The notes beneath the pieces are model-generated. The model was given only the letters and a program-made list of their open reading frames with translations. It was not told where the DNA came from and ran no database searches. Of a stretch of DNA of 64,000 nucleotides, positions 28,464 to 42,700 are shown one piece after another. The DNA is from Aurelia coerulea (lineage: Eukaryota > Cnidaria > Scyphozoa > Semaeostomeae > Ulmaridae): positions 372,001 through 436,000 of the forward strand of contig CM076960.1 of the NCBI GenBank assembly GCA_039566865.1, read 5' to 3'. Numbering within the stretch: position 1 is the stretch's first letter; the number at the start of each line of letters is the position of its first letter. Position numbers and translations under genes: made by a program.

Positions 28464-31400
28464 TCATGGCTGATCAACGTCTCTTTCACTCTCTGCCTTG
28501 CTTACTAGATTCTGATCAACCTCTCTTTCGCTCTCAGCCTCTCCCATCGGAACCTCGTTGATTTCTTCTGCTGCTGATTCTTCTTTATTTACAAACTCAA
28601 CTGCCATCTCTTCTTCTGCCTCATATTGACTGTCTTGCTGTGCCACATCGAGGTCATCTTTTATTGTCATGGGCTCATTTGAAGGGATGCTATTGGGGGA
28701 GAATGTATCAGGAGAAAGGGTGTCTGGAGAGCGTTTGTCTTCATCTGAGGAAGGGTTATCTTTATCTTGAGAGAGATTATCTTTATCTTGCGAGAGGATA
28801 TTTGGATTGAGGCTGTCTGATGGAGTTTTGTCAGTGAGAACAACATCATCGTCTGTTGCTACCAAAATGCGACTTTCTTCACCAACGTTGTTCTCAGTGG
28901 ATTCCTTGGTTTGGTCACCAATCATAATCTGAGAAGTATCCACTTCTTCTGCTTCGAAATTTCCTTCAACCGTAATTTCTCCTGACGTCTTATCTTTCAT
29001 CTCTCTAAATTCTTGAAAGAAAACATCCACGTTGATGGATTCTTTCCTATCTTTTCCTTCCTCTTCATCTTTTAAACTCTTCATATTTCGTTCCATGTCC
29101 TCGACCAATGTTCGTATTGTTTCCTTCAGGGCTTCCCCATCGCTCTTTTCACCAGTGCTATTATCATTCATTTCCACGAAACGCCATGCTTCGGGTGATT
29201 CCCCTTGCTCATCAACACCAGCCTCGTTCTCCGATTTCCTCGTGGTGTCACTTTGGTCTGTAAATTTCTTCTCTGCAAGGATTTCCCCTCTTTGATCTTT
29301 TCCTTCATTTGATTGACAAGGACGCTTTTCTTTCTTTGTGATTGCATGATCTGACTTCTTGCCCCCTATTTTATCTCCCCGACCAACTGCAGCTGAATTC
29401 TCTTTTTCCGTTCCCAATCTGTACCCAACCCTTTTCCCCGTATTTTTGCCCCCATCTTGCTTCTTCATTCCGCGTTTTGTCCCCCTCCCTTTGCCATGAG
29501 GCTTTTCCTGCAGACCCAGCTTCTCTTCTATAAAAAGTCTTTCGCCATGTTTCAACCCAATCGGGTCATTTTCATCCAATGGTTGCTGAAATTCTTTTGG
29601 AGGGAAGCCAGTTTTTATGATCTGTGCTTCTGGCTCAATGTTGAATATTTCTTTGATTTTCATTCTTAGATCTTTGAATTTCATTTCATTAGTTATTTTG
29701 ATTGTTTCATTTTGTCCTTTGAATGTCAATCGAACATTGCAAGCTGTCTTTCCTTCTTGCTCTTGATCCTTTTGGGCAGAAATTTCACGTCCTTCTTTTC
29801 CTTGTGATATTTTCTTTTGAGAGTCACGTTGTTTTTGTGTTTCTATCTTCTTTCCATTTGTACTTGGAGCAATAATGTTTTCTCCACACTTTGTAGACTG
29901 GTTCGTGTCTGCGAAGACCTGAAAATAAAAGTGTATGAATTATTTGGTTGTACCAGGTGTCTCAAATTGACGAGTTGGTGTTTATGAAGTTGTGCTATCA
30001 AACATAAACCTTTTAGCTATTCTAAAAAGAAACTATGCATCGAGAGATATTTTTATACATGTTCATACGACAGGTTCGGTTGAATAGCATTCGAAAATTC
30101 TTCAAATGTATGAAAATATCGTTCAATTCAGATTCTTTCTTTAGAATATTACACCAACCAACTGGTAATAGAGATGCTAACGGACATGTGAATATTTATT
30201 TCACTAGAGTTGGTCACACTCCTCAAGAATTATGTGCAACTTTACACTGAAACTGTTTTTGAACACTTTAAAAAATAGAAATTACATCAAGTCTCGTCCA
30301 TGAAGCAAATTTTTGTTCCTTTATGCAGAGTAGCTGAGAGGTAGTTTCATGTGCTTGAAACAAAGTGAATCATTAAAATGGAAAATCAAAATTCCAAAAT
30401 ACCTTTGCCTGATAAGAATTCTCCGAGGCAGTGTTTGCATCTTTCGATACTGGTTGTTGAACCTTGACAGTTTTCTTTGTTGTGCTCCTTGGAATTGCTC
30501 CACCATTACTCTGCCTCGCTGGCTCGTTTGTAAACCCCACTGAACTACTTTGATTGCCATAAGGATTGTAATTCCACGTTAGGCCATCGTATCCCAAATT
30601 ATCTAAGTTGAAAATAATTGTGTTACTTTCATTTCAGCTTGGACTTACAACAATCTTTCTCTCTCCAGTCTATATAAGACGTGGAATATTGTATCAAATT
30701 GCTTGGAATATTTTGCTGATAAGAGATAAACTTGTAACAAGTCCGATACCTCCATCAAAGATACTTGGAGATGATAAAATGAATATTTTCATAACTAAAA
30801 TGGTATCCGATGACACGTTGAACAACTTTATTCTGAGCTGACATTATAAATCTTGTATAAGTGGCAACATTTCCAGGTTTCTCATTCCTTGAAGTCTCCA
30901 GTCCGTTTCATTCTGAAATCTGTGACCAAACTAGAAGCTTAATATAAAAAGAAACTTCTGAACAACAATCGAAATTGGACGATACGTTCTTTCGTTTAAA
31001 GTTTCATCCAGTAGTTTAGGAACGAGCCTTATGGCATTTTATGTCAGCACCATATCGCACCAAATCATGATTTTTAGGTTGGTACTTATGATAACACTGG
31101 CACAAGTAGGATTACGGCACAACACGGAAAGAGTTGTCACAAAATTTTCGTCTTCATCGACACCTCACCAAGATGTAATATCAGTTCCTTAGTGAAAATT
31201 CAGTGAGTATAGAAAACATTCATAAACAGATGCGGGGCTGAGGGGTAATGGAATTGTAAAGCGCTCCTTTCGCCATATAAAAACAATGATTTTAGTTTAC
31301 TTTTTACTTCATTTGAGGAAGTAATTATTCTATTTACCTTTGACGAGATGTGAAGTATGAGCCAGAATTTGATTAACCACAAAAGTCACACAAAAATCGG

Positions 31401-34400
31401 AACTGATATCTTCAGGAAAATGTTTGAGGACGATTCTTTGAGCGATGGCGACAGGATCCGAATTTCTCGATGGGTCTTTCTCTTTATAAAACCAAGCAAT
31501 GTTTTCTGTGAACGTTTTCCCATTATAATCGATCTTTACTGGGACTCTACAACAAAGTGAAAACATTTTCAATGACAATTTCAGATGATATTCATGATAA
31601 ACTTCCCTTATCAATTGCAGCAATATGTATGCCCTATGTGATGAAGATCTTTGCGATCTGTATGCAGACCAGGCAATAGACCTTTTAGCTATTCTACAAA
31701 ATAACCTGGATCTAGCAGCATTTTTGTATATTTCTATACCTGAGGCTTGACTGAGTGGCGTTAGAATTTCCATCACTTTTGTGCATATTCGAAAATTCCT
31801 CAAACTATATAAAATGTCGTTCAATTTAGTTTCTTTTCAGAATGGCTAAAAGGTCTATGCCTTAGACCCCATTCACACTGACGTAATTAAACCAGTTTTA
31901 ACCAGTTTAACCAGTTTTATCAAAAATAGTTCGAATTTTAACCAGTCTATTCAAATGTGCATGAATCATGCATAGGGGAAGACCGTTTGCCATACTGTAA
32001 TCGATAACAATTAAGTTGACGGAAATGCACTCTACAACTGTTTCTTGTTTGTTAAACTTCTGGTACGGGATTACGGGAAAGGACTTTTCTTCTAGTGCTT
32101 TATCATTTGACATCGGCCACCAGTTTACACTAATCCTCTCTGCTACGGGAAAGAACTTCTTCATCATCGAGTGCTTTATCATTTGACATCAGCCACCAGT
32201 TTACACTTATCCTCTCTGCTACGGGAAAGAACTTCTTCATCATCGAGTGCTTTATCATTTGACATCAGCCACCAGTTTACACTTATCCTCTCTGCTACGG
32301 GAAAGAACTTCTTCATCCAGTGCTTTATCATATGACATCGGCCACCTTTTTACACTAATCCTCTCTGCTACGGGAAAGAACTCAAGCATGATAAGCGTAT
32401 TATTTTACCCCACTTCACATTCATTTTAGCAGGCTGTGGAATTGTAAAGAGACTCCCTCTTCTCTCTAACGTTAGATTCCTTGTTTCTTACTTCTTTTTT
32501 ACTTTACCCTTTCCTATTATTTTGACCGTGATTGATAAAAGCAACCCTGAGAACAACAGGCCCTGAAACGTCTTTTCAAAGTAAAGTATTAAATGGTATA
32601 AAATACTCACTTTTCTGGTGGATAATCATAAAGTTTATCATTCCAAAAGCATTTTTCTTCTCCATCTGTTACCCTTGATGGGTCCACTGATCCTTGCACC
32701 ATATCTCCATTCCGATATGCAATTGATCCGTTATTGCTGATGACACGAAGACTTCCATTACAACTTTCGCATGTTTTCATCTAGAGGCAAGAAGTTTTAA
32801 ATCGATAAATATACCATACTAAAAAGTAAGAAGGAATTTCAATGGATATATTACTTGAGTAATACATGACAGAACAAGCTTTATTCAAATTTTTGCCATT
32901 AGGGTTTCCTAGATTGTAGTCTTTCGTTTGATCCTTGCTTGATACATCCATCAGTTTTTCTGACTGTAAAATGAACCAAATAAAATAGAGGATAGAATAA
33001 GAATGTTTTCCCAAATCTATTGTGTTAAAATACATGAAGATTTTGTGGCTGTAAGTTTACGAAGAGATCCCTCCTTTCAATCTATTTTTATCTAGGGACA
33101 AGAAGGTAGATTGGAATAATTAGATAATGAAAGTAGTTGGAATGGAGAAAAGCATTAGGAAAAAGTTCACACTTGTAGAATAGGAGTTTGCTGTGGACGA
33201 GTGAAAGTGCAGTATCCTTGCTTAGGTTCGAAAAGCCTCAACAGTATCCTTGCTTAGGTTCGAAAAGCCTCAATGTGTCAGAAACCTTTGTTTCTTTGCA
33301 TCTGCCTCCTTCATGACTTTCATAGATGTGGAAACTCTAATTAAGTTACCTGGTGAACGAAGAATCTGTCTTTTGCTTCATCATATCTACAAATCAACTC
33401 CGACTTTGGGAAGAGATATTCAAAACCATCAAGTAACACTCCACCATATCCTTCCTTTGCTGTTTGGTACAACTCTCCATCTGGAAGCAAACGTGTTCTT
33501 GTGCTTTCGGGGATTTCTAGCTGACAAACCCTTCCACATCTTATGCATTTATGTAACAACTCTTCTTCGACAGCTTTTTTTGCTTCTCCGATAATCTGGA
33601 GATCTGTCACGCTCATTTGTTTCTTTGGCTTCACGACATGGTGATAGTAATCAGCCACAGTGCTGGCAGCAATTTCATTTATCTCCTCGAATTTCTTTTC
33701 CATGCAGCAAACGAGTTTCTTCAAATAAGAGTCTTGAATTGAAGCTCCATTTCCAATCGTACAAGAGCTGTTATCATTGAAATCGATGTATTCAGCCACC
33801 ATTAGTTGATTAACCCCCCATGCTTCTGGCAGCAAGTTTTCTGGCAGTTGACAATCTCCAATGTCTTTCACACACACAAGTGGCACAAAGTGATTCCTAG
33901 CAGCATTGCTCCATGCGATCACAATCGGTTTGTTCTTTGTACCCTTCTTGGTTATACAGAGCTCAGGTTCGACAAATGTAGGCAGGAAAAGCCCTGAATA
34001 TTCTGCGTTGCCAGTGGAACCAACTAGTGGGTCCAGCAGGATTATAGGCCTTCGTAGGACATTTGCTAAAGAAAATATGTGAATGTTTCGTAAGCCAAGT
34101 TGCTCGTCATTATCTGGCTTGTAGTCAGGACTTGCCTCTTCGATTATTCTTTGAAATTCTTTATCTGTAATGAAGTCGCCAAACTGCATTTGGTACTTAT
34201 CTTGGTTTAATAACAAATCCAAATGCATTTCGGTCATCAAAGGATGCCAAAATAATTCTCTGCCAACAAGACATCTTGAAATAGCATGGACCAGACAATA
34301 GCCATCTCCATCAGCATACAGAGGAACCACAGGGCAGCTATCCTTTCCATTAAACTCCTTTATTTTCTCCAGTGTTTCTTTCAAATATTTCAGCGCAGAG

Positions 34401-34852
34401 CAATCAATGCCATAGCCATTTGTATTTAAATGTTCTTCTGAGATTGTAAATGCATGATTTGCAAGTTTGGAGCAATCAAATGCTTCTCTCTTGTCTGGCA
34501 GAAGATCTTTCAACAGTTTTGCTTTCCCAGTTGTTTTATCAAGGCCAAAACGAGTCAGTAACTCAGAAACCAAACGACATTGATAATTAGATAGGCCATT
34601 CACTTTAACGGCTTCTGAATCCTTCCTTCCCGATTTTATTCTGTCTGTTATCATATCACAAAACAAGTCGGGTAGATTATGATCGTCAACTTTCGTTACT
34701 TGAACATCTTTAATGTTGTTGGTTGGATGTGTCTGTCCACATTTCGTGCATTCGACTTCATGATCTGAGCTGAAAAACCGAAGTGTGTTGTTGCAGGCAG
34801 CATCAGGACATTGGCCAGACATCAAGTTGTCTTCGCTTGCGGTTTCAGCCAT
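28464..34852 (-). CDS. VCPIP1: VCPIP1-type OTU deubiquitinase (p97/p47-interacting)
   Basis: VCPIP1 (VCIP135) is an OTU-type deubiquitinase that works with p97/p47 in Golgi and ER reassembly. Six in-phase exons: 33350-34852, 32611-32780, 31338-31546, 30403-30602, 28464-29918 (1178 aa; human about 1222), counting 33350 joined directly to 32780. The start is MAETASEDNL; an upstream in-frame ATG at 34903 is less likely. A zinc-finger-like C15/C20/C35/C38 set is followed by the OTU domain with DGDGYCLVHAISR (Cys186) and ARNHFVPL (His321). A second Cys cluster reads HKCIRCGRVC, then TCESCNGS. Next is the conserved VPVKIDYNGKTFTENIAWFY block. A ubiquitin-like UBX-type domain follows near residues 757-825 (ending GFPPKEF...LKHGERLFIEE). 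The acidic C-terminus of about 350 residues is low complexity and poorly conserved. The exon count is five if listed as here; no extra exon is needed. Confidence 0.93.
30006..30160 (+). mobile_element. MITE family A, degraded copy
   Basis: AACCTTTTAGCTATTCTA start, ATCGTTCAATTCAGATTCTT near the end; central part deleted. VCPIP1 intron. Confidence 0.6.
31676..31858 (+). mobile_element. MITE family A copy
   Basis: ATAGACCTTTTAGCTATTCT at the left and AGAATGGCTAAAAGGTCTAT at the right, GAGTGGCGTTAGAATTTCCA in the middle. VCPIP1 intron. Confidence 0.85.
32090..32390. repeat. 76-bp tandem repeat, four copies
   Basis: GACATC(G/A)GCCACC cores start at 32109, 32185, 32261 and 32334 (spacing 76, 76, 73). 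Each is followed by CTCTCTGCTACGGGAAAGAA. VCPIP1 intron. The preceding 31865-31925 stretch has repeated AACCAGTTT words. Confidence 0.9.
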
Positions 34853-36710
34853 TTTGAAAATCTTGTGAAGTCTCCTTAGCTTAGGCCTAGTGTTGATTTC
34901 CAAAGACTGCTTATTCTTATTCCGGTTTCACAACAGCAAAAGCTTTCGTAGTGAAAACAACATCACAGGTATGAAATTGCAACTCATCTCACTGCGAATT
35001 TATTTCATTTCCTTGTTGCGTTTCGGTTTATTCCCTTCGCAGAGGTTTTCCGAAGAATTGCTTATTCATTGTGCAACTTTGCTTCCACTTTCTGAAGCTA
35101 CGTCACTGCAGAATTAATTTCTAAGAAATGCTTCCCAGAATACATTGTACCAAGTGACGTCATTTTAGTAGCTTCGTTTTGAAAATAAGTCTCTTTATGA
35201 AAATGAGACATTCTCCAACGTAGTGACAGCCAACACATCATCGGGCCTAGTCAATGAATGTTGGGCATAAACTGCAAAGAACAAAGTTTCAAGCACCATC
35301 CTTGAGTTGATTTTGTTGATGTCAAGTTGTGTGGTAAGTATAAAAGCTTAGTGTATTAGATCCAATTAATTCTATCTGCATACAAGGAAAATAGTTATCG
35401 CAATGTTTAGTTAGCTCCTAAAAAGCCCCACACAATTCTCACCAAAAAAACAAAAGCCATAATATTGATAAGCCTAGGGTTAGCTAAGGCATATTCAAGC
35501 AAGGCCCGTCTCCTTGTTCTTGTTTCCTTGTTGTGTCTTGCCAAATATGCAAATACCAGACACCAGTAACAACAATGTTTTGCATTCAGAAGTCAAATAC
35601 TTTTGCACTTGCAAGACATTTGCATTTGCACACCTAAGAAAACAATAAAGGGTATTCAACACAAACAATAGACAATAAAGTACTCTTTTTCTATACTCAA
35701 TTTCTTGGTGGACATTGCCCTACTTTTGAGGTGGAGAATTGAGGTGCTGTAATTACTATGCCAATGTAATGGAAATATTTTATCCCCAAACTGTTTCTTT
35801 GCTAAACTTTGATATTTGAATTAAAATCTATTTTTCTACAGGTTTCTACCAATGATTTATTATTGAAGAAAAATATGTCAAAAAGCTACTGAAGAGATAC
35901 TCAATATGTGTGATCGCTGTCAACACCAACATACTTTTCAAGAAAATATACATTGAAATACATTGTAATAACACTTGAAGTGAGAATTCAAAATTAAATA
36001 TGAAGAACAAATCTTGGAAGAAAATGCAGTTTGCAGGAGCATCGCAGTTGGTTAGAGTTTTCCAAAGCATTCTGGGATATATTTTTGGATCAATGTTTAG
36101 TACAAGGTATTGTCCTTTTTTTTTTAGCATGGGCAATTGGTTTGGTGAGAATTACGAGATATAACTGAGATACGAGATTTGAAAATTCACAGGAAGGCCT
36201 GTACTGCATTACCAGCTTTATATCCTTGTCAATTAACACAAAATACAAGTCTTGCGCACATTAACATGGTTTTCTGGCTTAAGAATTCTTCAATTTGCAA
36301 GAATTTACGGTCTTTCATATTGCTTGAGAATTGTTATCAATGGTAAAGAAGTCTTCTCAAGTTGATATGCAGAAGACAAGGCTTGTACTGGAGGCTCACT
36401 TTGATAATGGAATATGAATTTAATAAAGATTTTGAAAAGATGAAACAGTCTTAAATTTTTCTTCACCAGAAAACTCAAATAGAAATTGAAGTTAAGGTGA
36501 ATGAACAGAGTTAAGTGGAGGTAAACCATAAATTGGACAAAGAAACTCCTACACACGGTATTGTTCCTGTAGCTAAACAATATGCCTGCACGTGTGGACA
36601 TCATCAAATACAATAGGTTAATAACAGAACACCCAGACGCCTTCCGGGCTTGGCTTTTATCTCCATTGATTCTCTTATGATATGCTTACGATTTTAATTG
36701 AAAGGGTTGA
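34853..36710. promoter_or_regulatory. divergent region VCPIP1 (-) / KIAA2013-type gene (+)
   Basis: A perfect palindromic CRE, TGACGTCA, is at 35155-35162, and a TACGTCAC half-site is near 35098. A likely 5'-UTR exon for the plus-strand gene ends before GTAAGT at 35334. The next exon carries the ATG at 36711. A MITE family B copy lies at 36194-36390. Transcription start sites are not visible directly. Confidence 0.45.
36194..36390. mobile_element. MITE family B copy
   Basis: GGCCTGTACTGCA at the left and AAGGCTTGTACTGG at the right, with AATTAACAC/ACATTAACATGG words shared with other copies. Orientation of the ends is partly rearranged. Confidence 0.4.
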
Positions 36711-39700
36711 ATGTTTTACAGGGCAAAGAAGCTGATTTGGTTGGGAATCATTGTCATTATTTTGATAATGTATTACAGTTCATCAAGATTTATCCTTCCA
36801 CATCGCCATCTCAAAGTACCAGTTCATGGCGGCCATAGTGAGTAACTTTCTTGACTATACTTTACAATTGAATAAACATTAACTCACAAATTCACAAGTT
36901 GTGCAAAGGATTAAGAAAGTGCGGGAACGTAAAATCCTTAAGGCTGATTTCCAGTCAGTCAAGTTTTTTGAGCAGGCGGAGCTGAAATTCTAATTGTTTG
37001 CGAGAGAAAATATCACACTGAAATTGAATAAAAAGTTACAGCTGAGCAAGCTTTTATTGGGTAGAATGCTGCCCGCTTGAAAAATTCTACTGACTGGAAT
37101 TTAGCTTTTTGCTTGGACACATAAAATTCAAGATCAAAATCAAACAGGTCAATAGTTGTGTGTGCTGTTGCTATTCAATAGAAGACTATTATTCAATTCC
37201 ATAACATTGACTATGAAATGTATTCAGATGAGTTCACTTGTTGAAAAATGAAATGTGTGATGAGCTTTTAGGAATACTGTAACTGCTGCAATTTTATGAT
37301 GAAGTGTTCATTTGTGATATTCTTTCCACAGAGAAAACCCCATTGTGTCTTGAAAATGCACTTGAACCCTGGTATGAAAAAATGGAAAAGGCAGATGCAG
37401 TCATTAAACATATTCCATCTGATTCTGTTGATCATCAATTTCTTCCATTTGTTGGTAAGTTTTGAAAATTCTATCAAACAAGTTATTCTTTTATCTAATA
37501 CATTTACATCTATTTGTAAAAATTGAAATGATTAAATTTTGCAAACCAGGCTTTTCTAGCACCTTTTTAAGTGTGAAGAAGAGCAGAAATTGTTTCTTAT
37601 AGCCATTGCTCAATGAGGTAAGCAACTTCTGCAATGAAGCAATGATAATATTTGGAACTGAATGAAAATAGTTCCACATAAACATAAAGGAAATATACAC
37701 CAATCAACATTTGATTTGATTTGCAATTAAAATGATATATCCGTATATACAGTAATAGGCAGTCTTTCACACATGCAAAAATTGCGCAATGCCCTTTCGC
37801 TTCATTCGGTCTTTCAATCAGCATATCTTGCACATGTTATCTCTTGGTTGGCCTTTGTTGTCGCTATTTGCTTGTACCATGAAAATAGTGACAACAAAGA
37901 CCAACCAAGAGATGGCACCTGCATTGTATGCTTCTTGAGACAGACCCTTTAGAATATCTAATCCAATAAATTGAACAAACAATAAACAAACAGATTTTGA
38001 CAAACATTCTCTCATTTGTGGTTTTAGATTATAGAAACTGTTATATTGAACTTTGTTCTTTATCTTCTTTTCTTTCAAGGTGATGGCTTCATTGGTTTGA
38101 CGATTGAAGGAGAAAAAAGTGAATTATTTATTTTGGATCATCTTAAAAAAAGCTTAGTGAAAGTGCCATTCTCAACTATCCTCGAATTTAGGCCTATGGG
38201 TGAAGCTCCAGATCGTGATGGTAAATATTGTTTTCATTATCAATTTTTATCCTGAAGAAATTTGGTTGAGGAAAATTTTATGATTCTTCCTTTTCTTCAA
38301 CTTTCCACACTTTTCGTTTTATTTTTTTGTTTACTAGCATTGGTCATTCCTCAAAGTTGCTTTTCCAGAACCAATCTTTTAAACTCATTATCTTCGAATT
38401 TATGGAGCTTCATTGTAAGAACCCAATGATATCTTTATGCATTTTCATATGAAAGGCTTCAATTTAGTGATGTTAGAGCTTTTATGACCTAGTAAATATT
38501 CAAACATTTTGCAATTCATGTTAAAATTTTGTTTGATTCAGAGTCTTTTTTTGAGAATAGCTAACAATGTCTATTGAACCAAAGGCATCAACTTATTTTT
38601 GTTTCATTAACATTTTATCGTACTGTATTTACAGAAAGTGGTAATCGCTAATTTTTTATTTGCTATTTTATAGAAACGATAGTTCTTGATATGAAAAATG
38701 GAGAAATTCATAGATTCACAACTTTCAACGGGGTAAGCTTTTTTAGATCTTAAAAAGATTTGATCTTGTTTGAAGATAAAGAGGAGGTAGAACCAAAGGA
38801 GCTGTGCTTTCTGAAATATTTGGCAGGGGTCCTAAAAGCAAAAATTTATCAAAGAAAATGTAAGACAAAATGTAAGCTTGCTTCCAAGTTGATTTAGTGA
38901 CTTTTGCATCAGTTTCCTTCCGATTAGTTAATTTTTGTAAATAGCAAGCAGTGCGGTACCTTCCTTAATAAATAAAATTGAATGTTATCTATCCTTTTCA
39001 AGCCAGGGAGTTTCCGTAATTTTCAAGATGCTTCTTTGCGGTATTTAAATTTTGATTCATTTTCTATCAATTCTTCTAGGATGATAAAAGATACTGTATT
39101 GTTGTGGAGCATACGATATTCATTCATCGACACATTCCCAGGCTGTTAGTTCAAGAAATAAAAATCGACAATTTTAGGGTAAGTAGTGTTGTGTGTGTGA
39201 TAATCAAATCCCTGATGACAGTGGTATGAAGCTTTATGCATATCACTTAGGTAAGGTAATTTTTTGCCATTTGCACAAGTTGTATCGCAAAAGATGGCTT
39301 TATACAGTACAGGTCTTCCGCTCATTAACATGACAAGAATTTTGTACATTATAGTAAGAATCCTTGAGCAACAAGTAAAACTGTACATTTTTCTGCACAA
39401 GAATTATTAGTCAGGAAAGCCATGCTAATATATGCAAGGCCTGTACTGCAGGTGTCCAATAAATATTTTTTGGTTAACGGACAGACAAATTTTTGTCTCG
39501 TACATGTACATTATTCATGATCCTAGAATCCTTATCAATAAGTGTTTATTATCCTCAATATATAGCCTTCTCCCATTCATGGCCGATTTGATGTAAAAGT
39601 GCCAGATGACTGGACAAAAGAAGTTGTCATTCCTAAAGGGTATGTTGAAAGTTCATTATGTCTAATTCTATCATGATAGTTTAGTTGGCTATGGCTAAAA

Positions 39701-42700
39701 TGTAAATGGCATTTCTCCCTGAAAATAAATTGTTGAGGTTTTATCCGATTTGGTCCAGTCAATATATCGTGCACGTTGTTCTTCTGCTTAGAGCCCATTG
39801 TCACCCAAGACTTTCCCCAAATCTATTTTCTATGATCTCTTCAGTCCGTCTTACCGTTGCCTTTTTGGTAGTTCCTGGATCCGCCATTCCAAGATTCCGT
39901 CAAAAGAGCTCCCTTTTGTGGCTTGACGGGATGTTGGAATGGTGGATCCAGGAACTACCGAAAAGGCAACGGTAAGACGGACTGAACAGATAGACTTGTC
40001 ACCCCAATTTCAGACTTTCTGGCAATCAAATTTTGCCTGAACGGAAACTTTAACTCTGCAGTGTAGATACTTGAGTGATGGTCCCTTGGCTACAATCGCT
40101 CTTCAAGAGGACTTTCAACTTCCATATCGTTTAAAGACACTTGAGATTGTTTTGGAACAGGATGGATATTTATTTAAATTTATTTCCCATTCAGCAAAAA
40201 GAAAATGGATGGCTATACTTTAAGTCATGGAGTTGTAGAAGGATCTGACCACAGCGAAAAACTTGTTGCTGTAGCTACCTCATTGTTTTCAAAAGAAACT
40301 AAACTCAATGGACACAGGTAAATAAATTTGTTACCTTATTTCATTTCAAGTATCTGTGAAAGATTTGCTGTGATTTCTGTATTCTTTCTGAGCAGAAGGA
40401 CAGAGTTTTCTTCATTAGATACAAACTGAATCCTGAAAATCATGAAGGGTTGTTTCCTTTATGGTCTAATAACCCATTTACATTGGCAAGTTAAACCAGC
40501 TTCTAAACTGCACCAAACAAAACTAAACTAAAAAGCAGGTTATCAAATGTTGCGTTCTGATTGGTCAATCAAACAAATCGAATAGACCTAATTGGCTTAG
40601 GTTTGTTTTACCCATTTCAAGTCATATGACCATACTCTTGGGAAGTTTCAGTATTACGCTATACCTATTTTGCACTCATGGCACAACTTTGCATGGCACG
40701 AAATATCTTAGAGAAACCAAAAGATGTGTTATCAAGAGATTGATTACATGACTTGAATTGGGTGTAAAAAAACCTTAATTCAGTTCTTTTTTTGAAGTTT
40801 AATCTGGCTTACGAAAATCTGGTTTAACTGTGTCAGTGTAGTGTAAATGGTATATAAAAGGACCCCTCTCAATCTAGGCTGGTTGCTGGGTTTAACTAAA
40901 TGCAAAAGGGAAAATTCAGTTTACAACTATTATGACCTGGCCAGGAACATTGCAACGAATGTAAGAAGTCCAATCCCCACTTTTAAATCGTGGAGTTGTA
41001 AACTTTCTGATGAAGTATTCAGACTTTTTGTCATCTTTCAGCTAGAAATGAATTCTCTTTCATCTTTCACAGGTCAACTCGCATTAAGATAGAAACAATC
41101 GTACGATCTGATGATGTATCTCAGGAAACTGATGCAAAAGCAATAACAGACAGTGATAAAAAATCATTGATTGAATCAACGTGGAAGGATTTGAAGAGCA
41201 GAATATATCAGGTAAGTATGCAAGGCCAAGTGCCTGGAGGGCATGGCTTTCAGAGATTTGCAAAGACGATCTGGAGATTTTGACGTATTTAGAATGACGT
41301 GTTGCGATAGACCTTTTAGCTATTCTACAAAAGAGCCTGGATCGAGCGTTATTTTTATACATTTTTATTCGCGAGGTTCGATCGAGTGGCGTTAGAGCTT
41401 CTTTCACTATTGTGCACGTTCGAAAATTCTACAGAATGTAGCAAAATATCGTTCGATTCTGATTCTCTTCAGAATAGGTAAAAGGTCTATTGTTTCAGCA
41501 AATAAACTTAAATGCCATGTTCCATAATTATGATCAATTTCGTAAAATCTTGTGTCACAATTATCCTAAACTAGGCCTTCAGTATATTCATATTCATACG
41601 CGGTTGAACTTCTAAACCATCTTAAACACCTATATTTTTTCTGACTCACTCGTTAGTTTGGCACTAATTTCTTATTTTGTTCTTTTTCCTAAGGATTGGA
41701 TTTCAGTGCTTGGCAAGCCACTGAAGAAAAATCATAATATGGCATGGGATTCGGTAAGTGAATTCATTTCTCTGTTTCTGCTTTTATCCATCGTTGTCAG
41801 AAAATGTTACACTATGAACAGTGCACTGTGAACCATGCCAGAATGTGCCAGAAGATGCATGTGAGTGCGTGTGAACCGATTAGGTTTTTGTGCCTCTTTA
41901 TAGGCCAAAGTTAGATGTACCTACCATACTGCGTTCTAAATAGTTCTGATAGGGTCGCTTCCCAGCTATAGCTTTAGGGTGTCCCCAAAACATTTTTGCA
42001 TCGTTTATGTGGCTACTGTGGAGGAGCTCACCTCCAAGCGCCCCGGTTTCTACTCAGCTACATGGGATAGACTTCAATTAGAGTTTGAGACCTTGTTTGA
42101 GTCAATGTGACAAGTGGCTGCTGATTTTTGCTTCAAAAACAGCACTTCTATTGTTCTTCTGCAATGTCAAATTAAGTAACTTTTGAAAGAAAGGGTTCTA
42201 GTATTATATTCACGTTTTACCTACGTCTTTAAAAGGGCTTAATAGACTGTCTTACAGATAAATAAGACTATCTTTAACACATGGAAAAAATTTGGGTCTT
42301 TAATAATTTTTATCTTATTTTTTATTTTGCCTTAGATCTGGAACCTTGGTATTCGCATTGACTCAAAAGATGACCCAGACACTCCATCACCATTAAATGT
42401 CAACATCACTGAATATTATTTATATTCAACTATTCCATTTATTAATATTTCGTTGCCTTCTTCATTGGAATCAAGAACTGGGGCGTGTTTTTATGGCTCT
42501 CCTACAATGTAAGTTAAATTTTATTTAATAGGACTCTACAAGATTTTAGTTAACAAAGGATACAGATCAGCTGGTTGATATATCAAAATAAGTGAGAAAT
42601 TTCTTTCTTACTGGTGAATGGGATAGAATCTCTTCATCGTGCAGTGGCCCTCTGTTTGTTTAGGCGTGATACATCGGAAATTTGTGGCTCAGAATGTAGC

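Noticed and set aside
31330..31824. 164-codon minus frame as a single exon
   Set aside because: Only 31338-31546 is VCPIP1-like; the upstream part is translated MITE sequence, and an AG acceptor sits at the boundary.
32781..33035. 84-codon minus frame considered as an extra VCPIP1 exon
   Set aside because: No donor in the required phase; joining 33350 directly to 32780 keeps phase 0 and preserves the TCESC motif.
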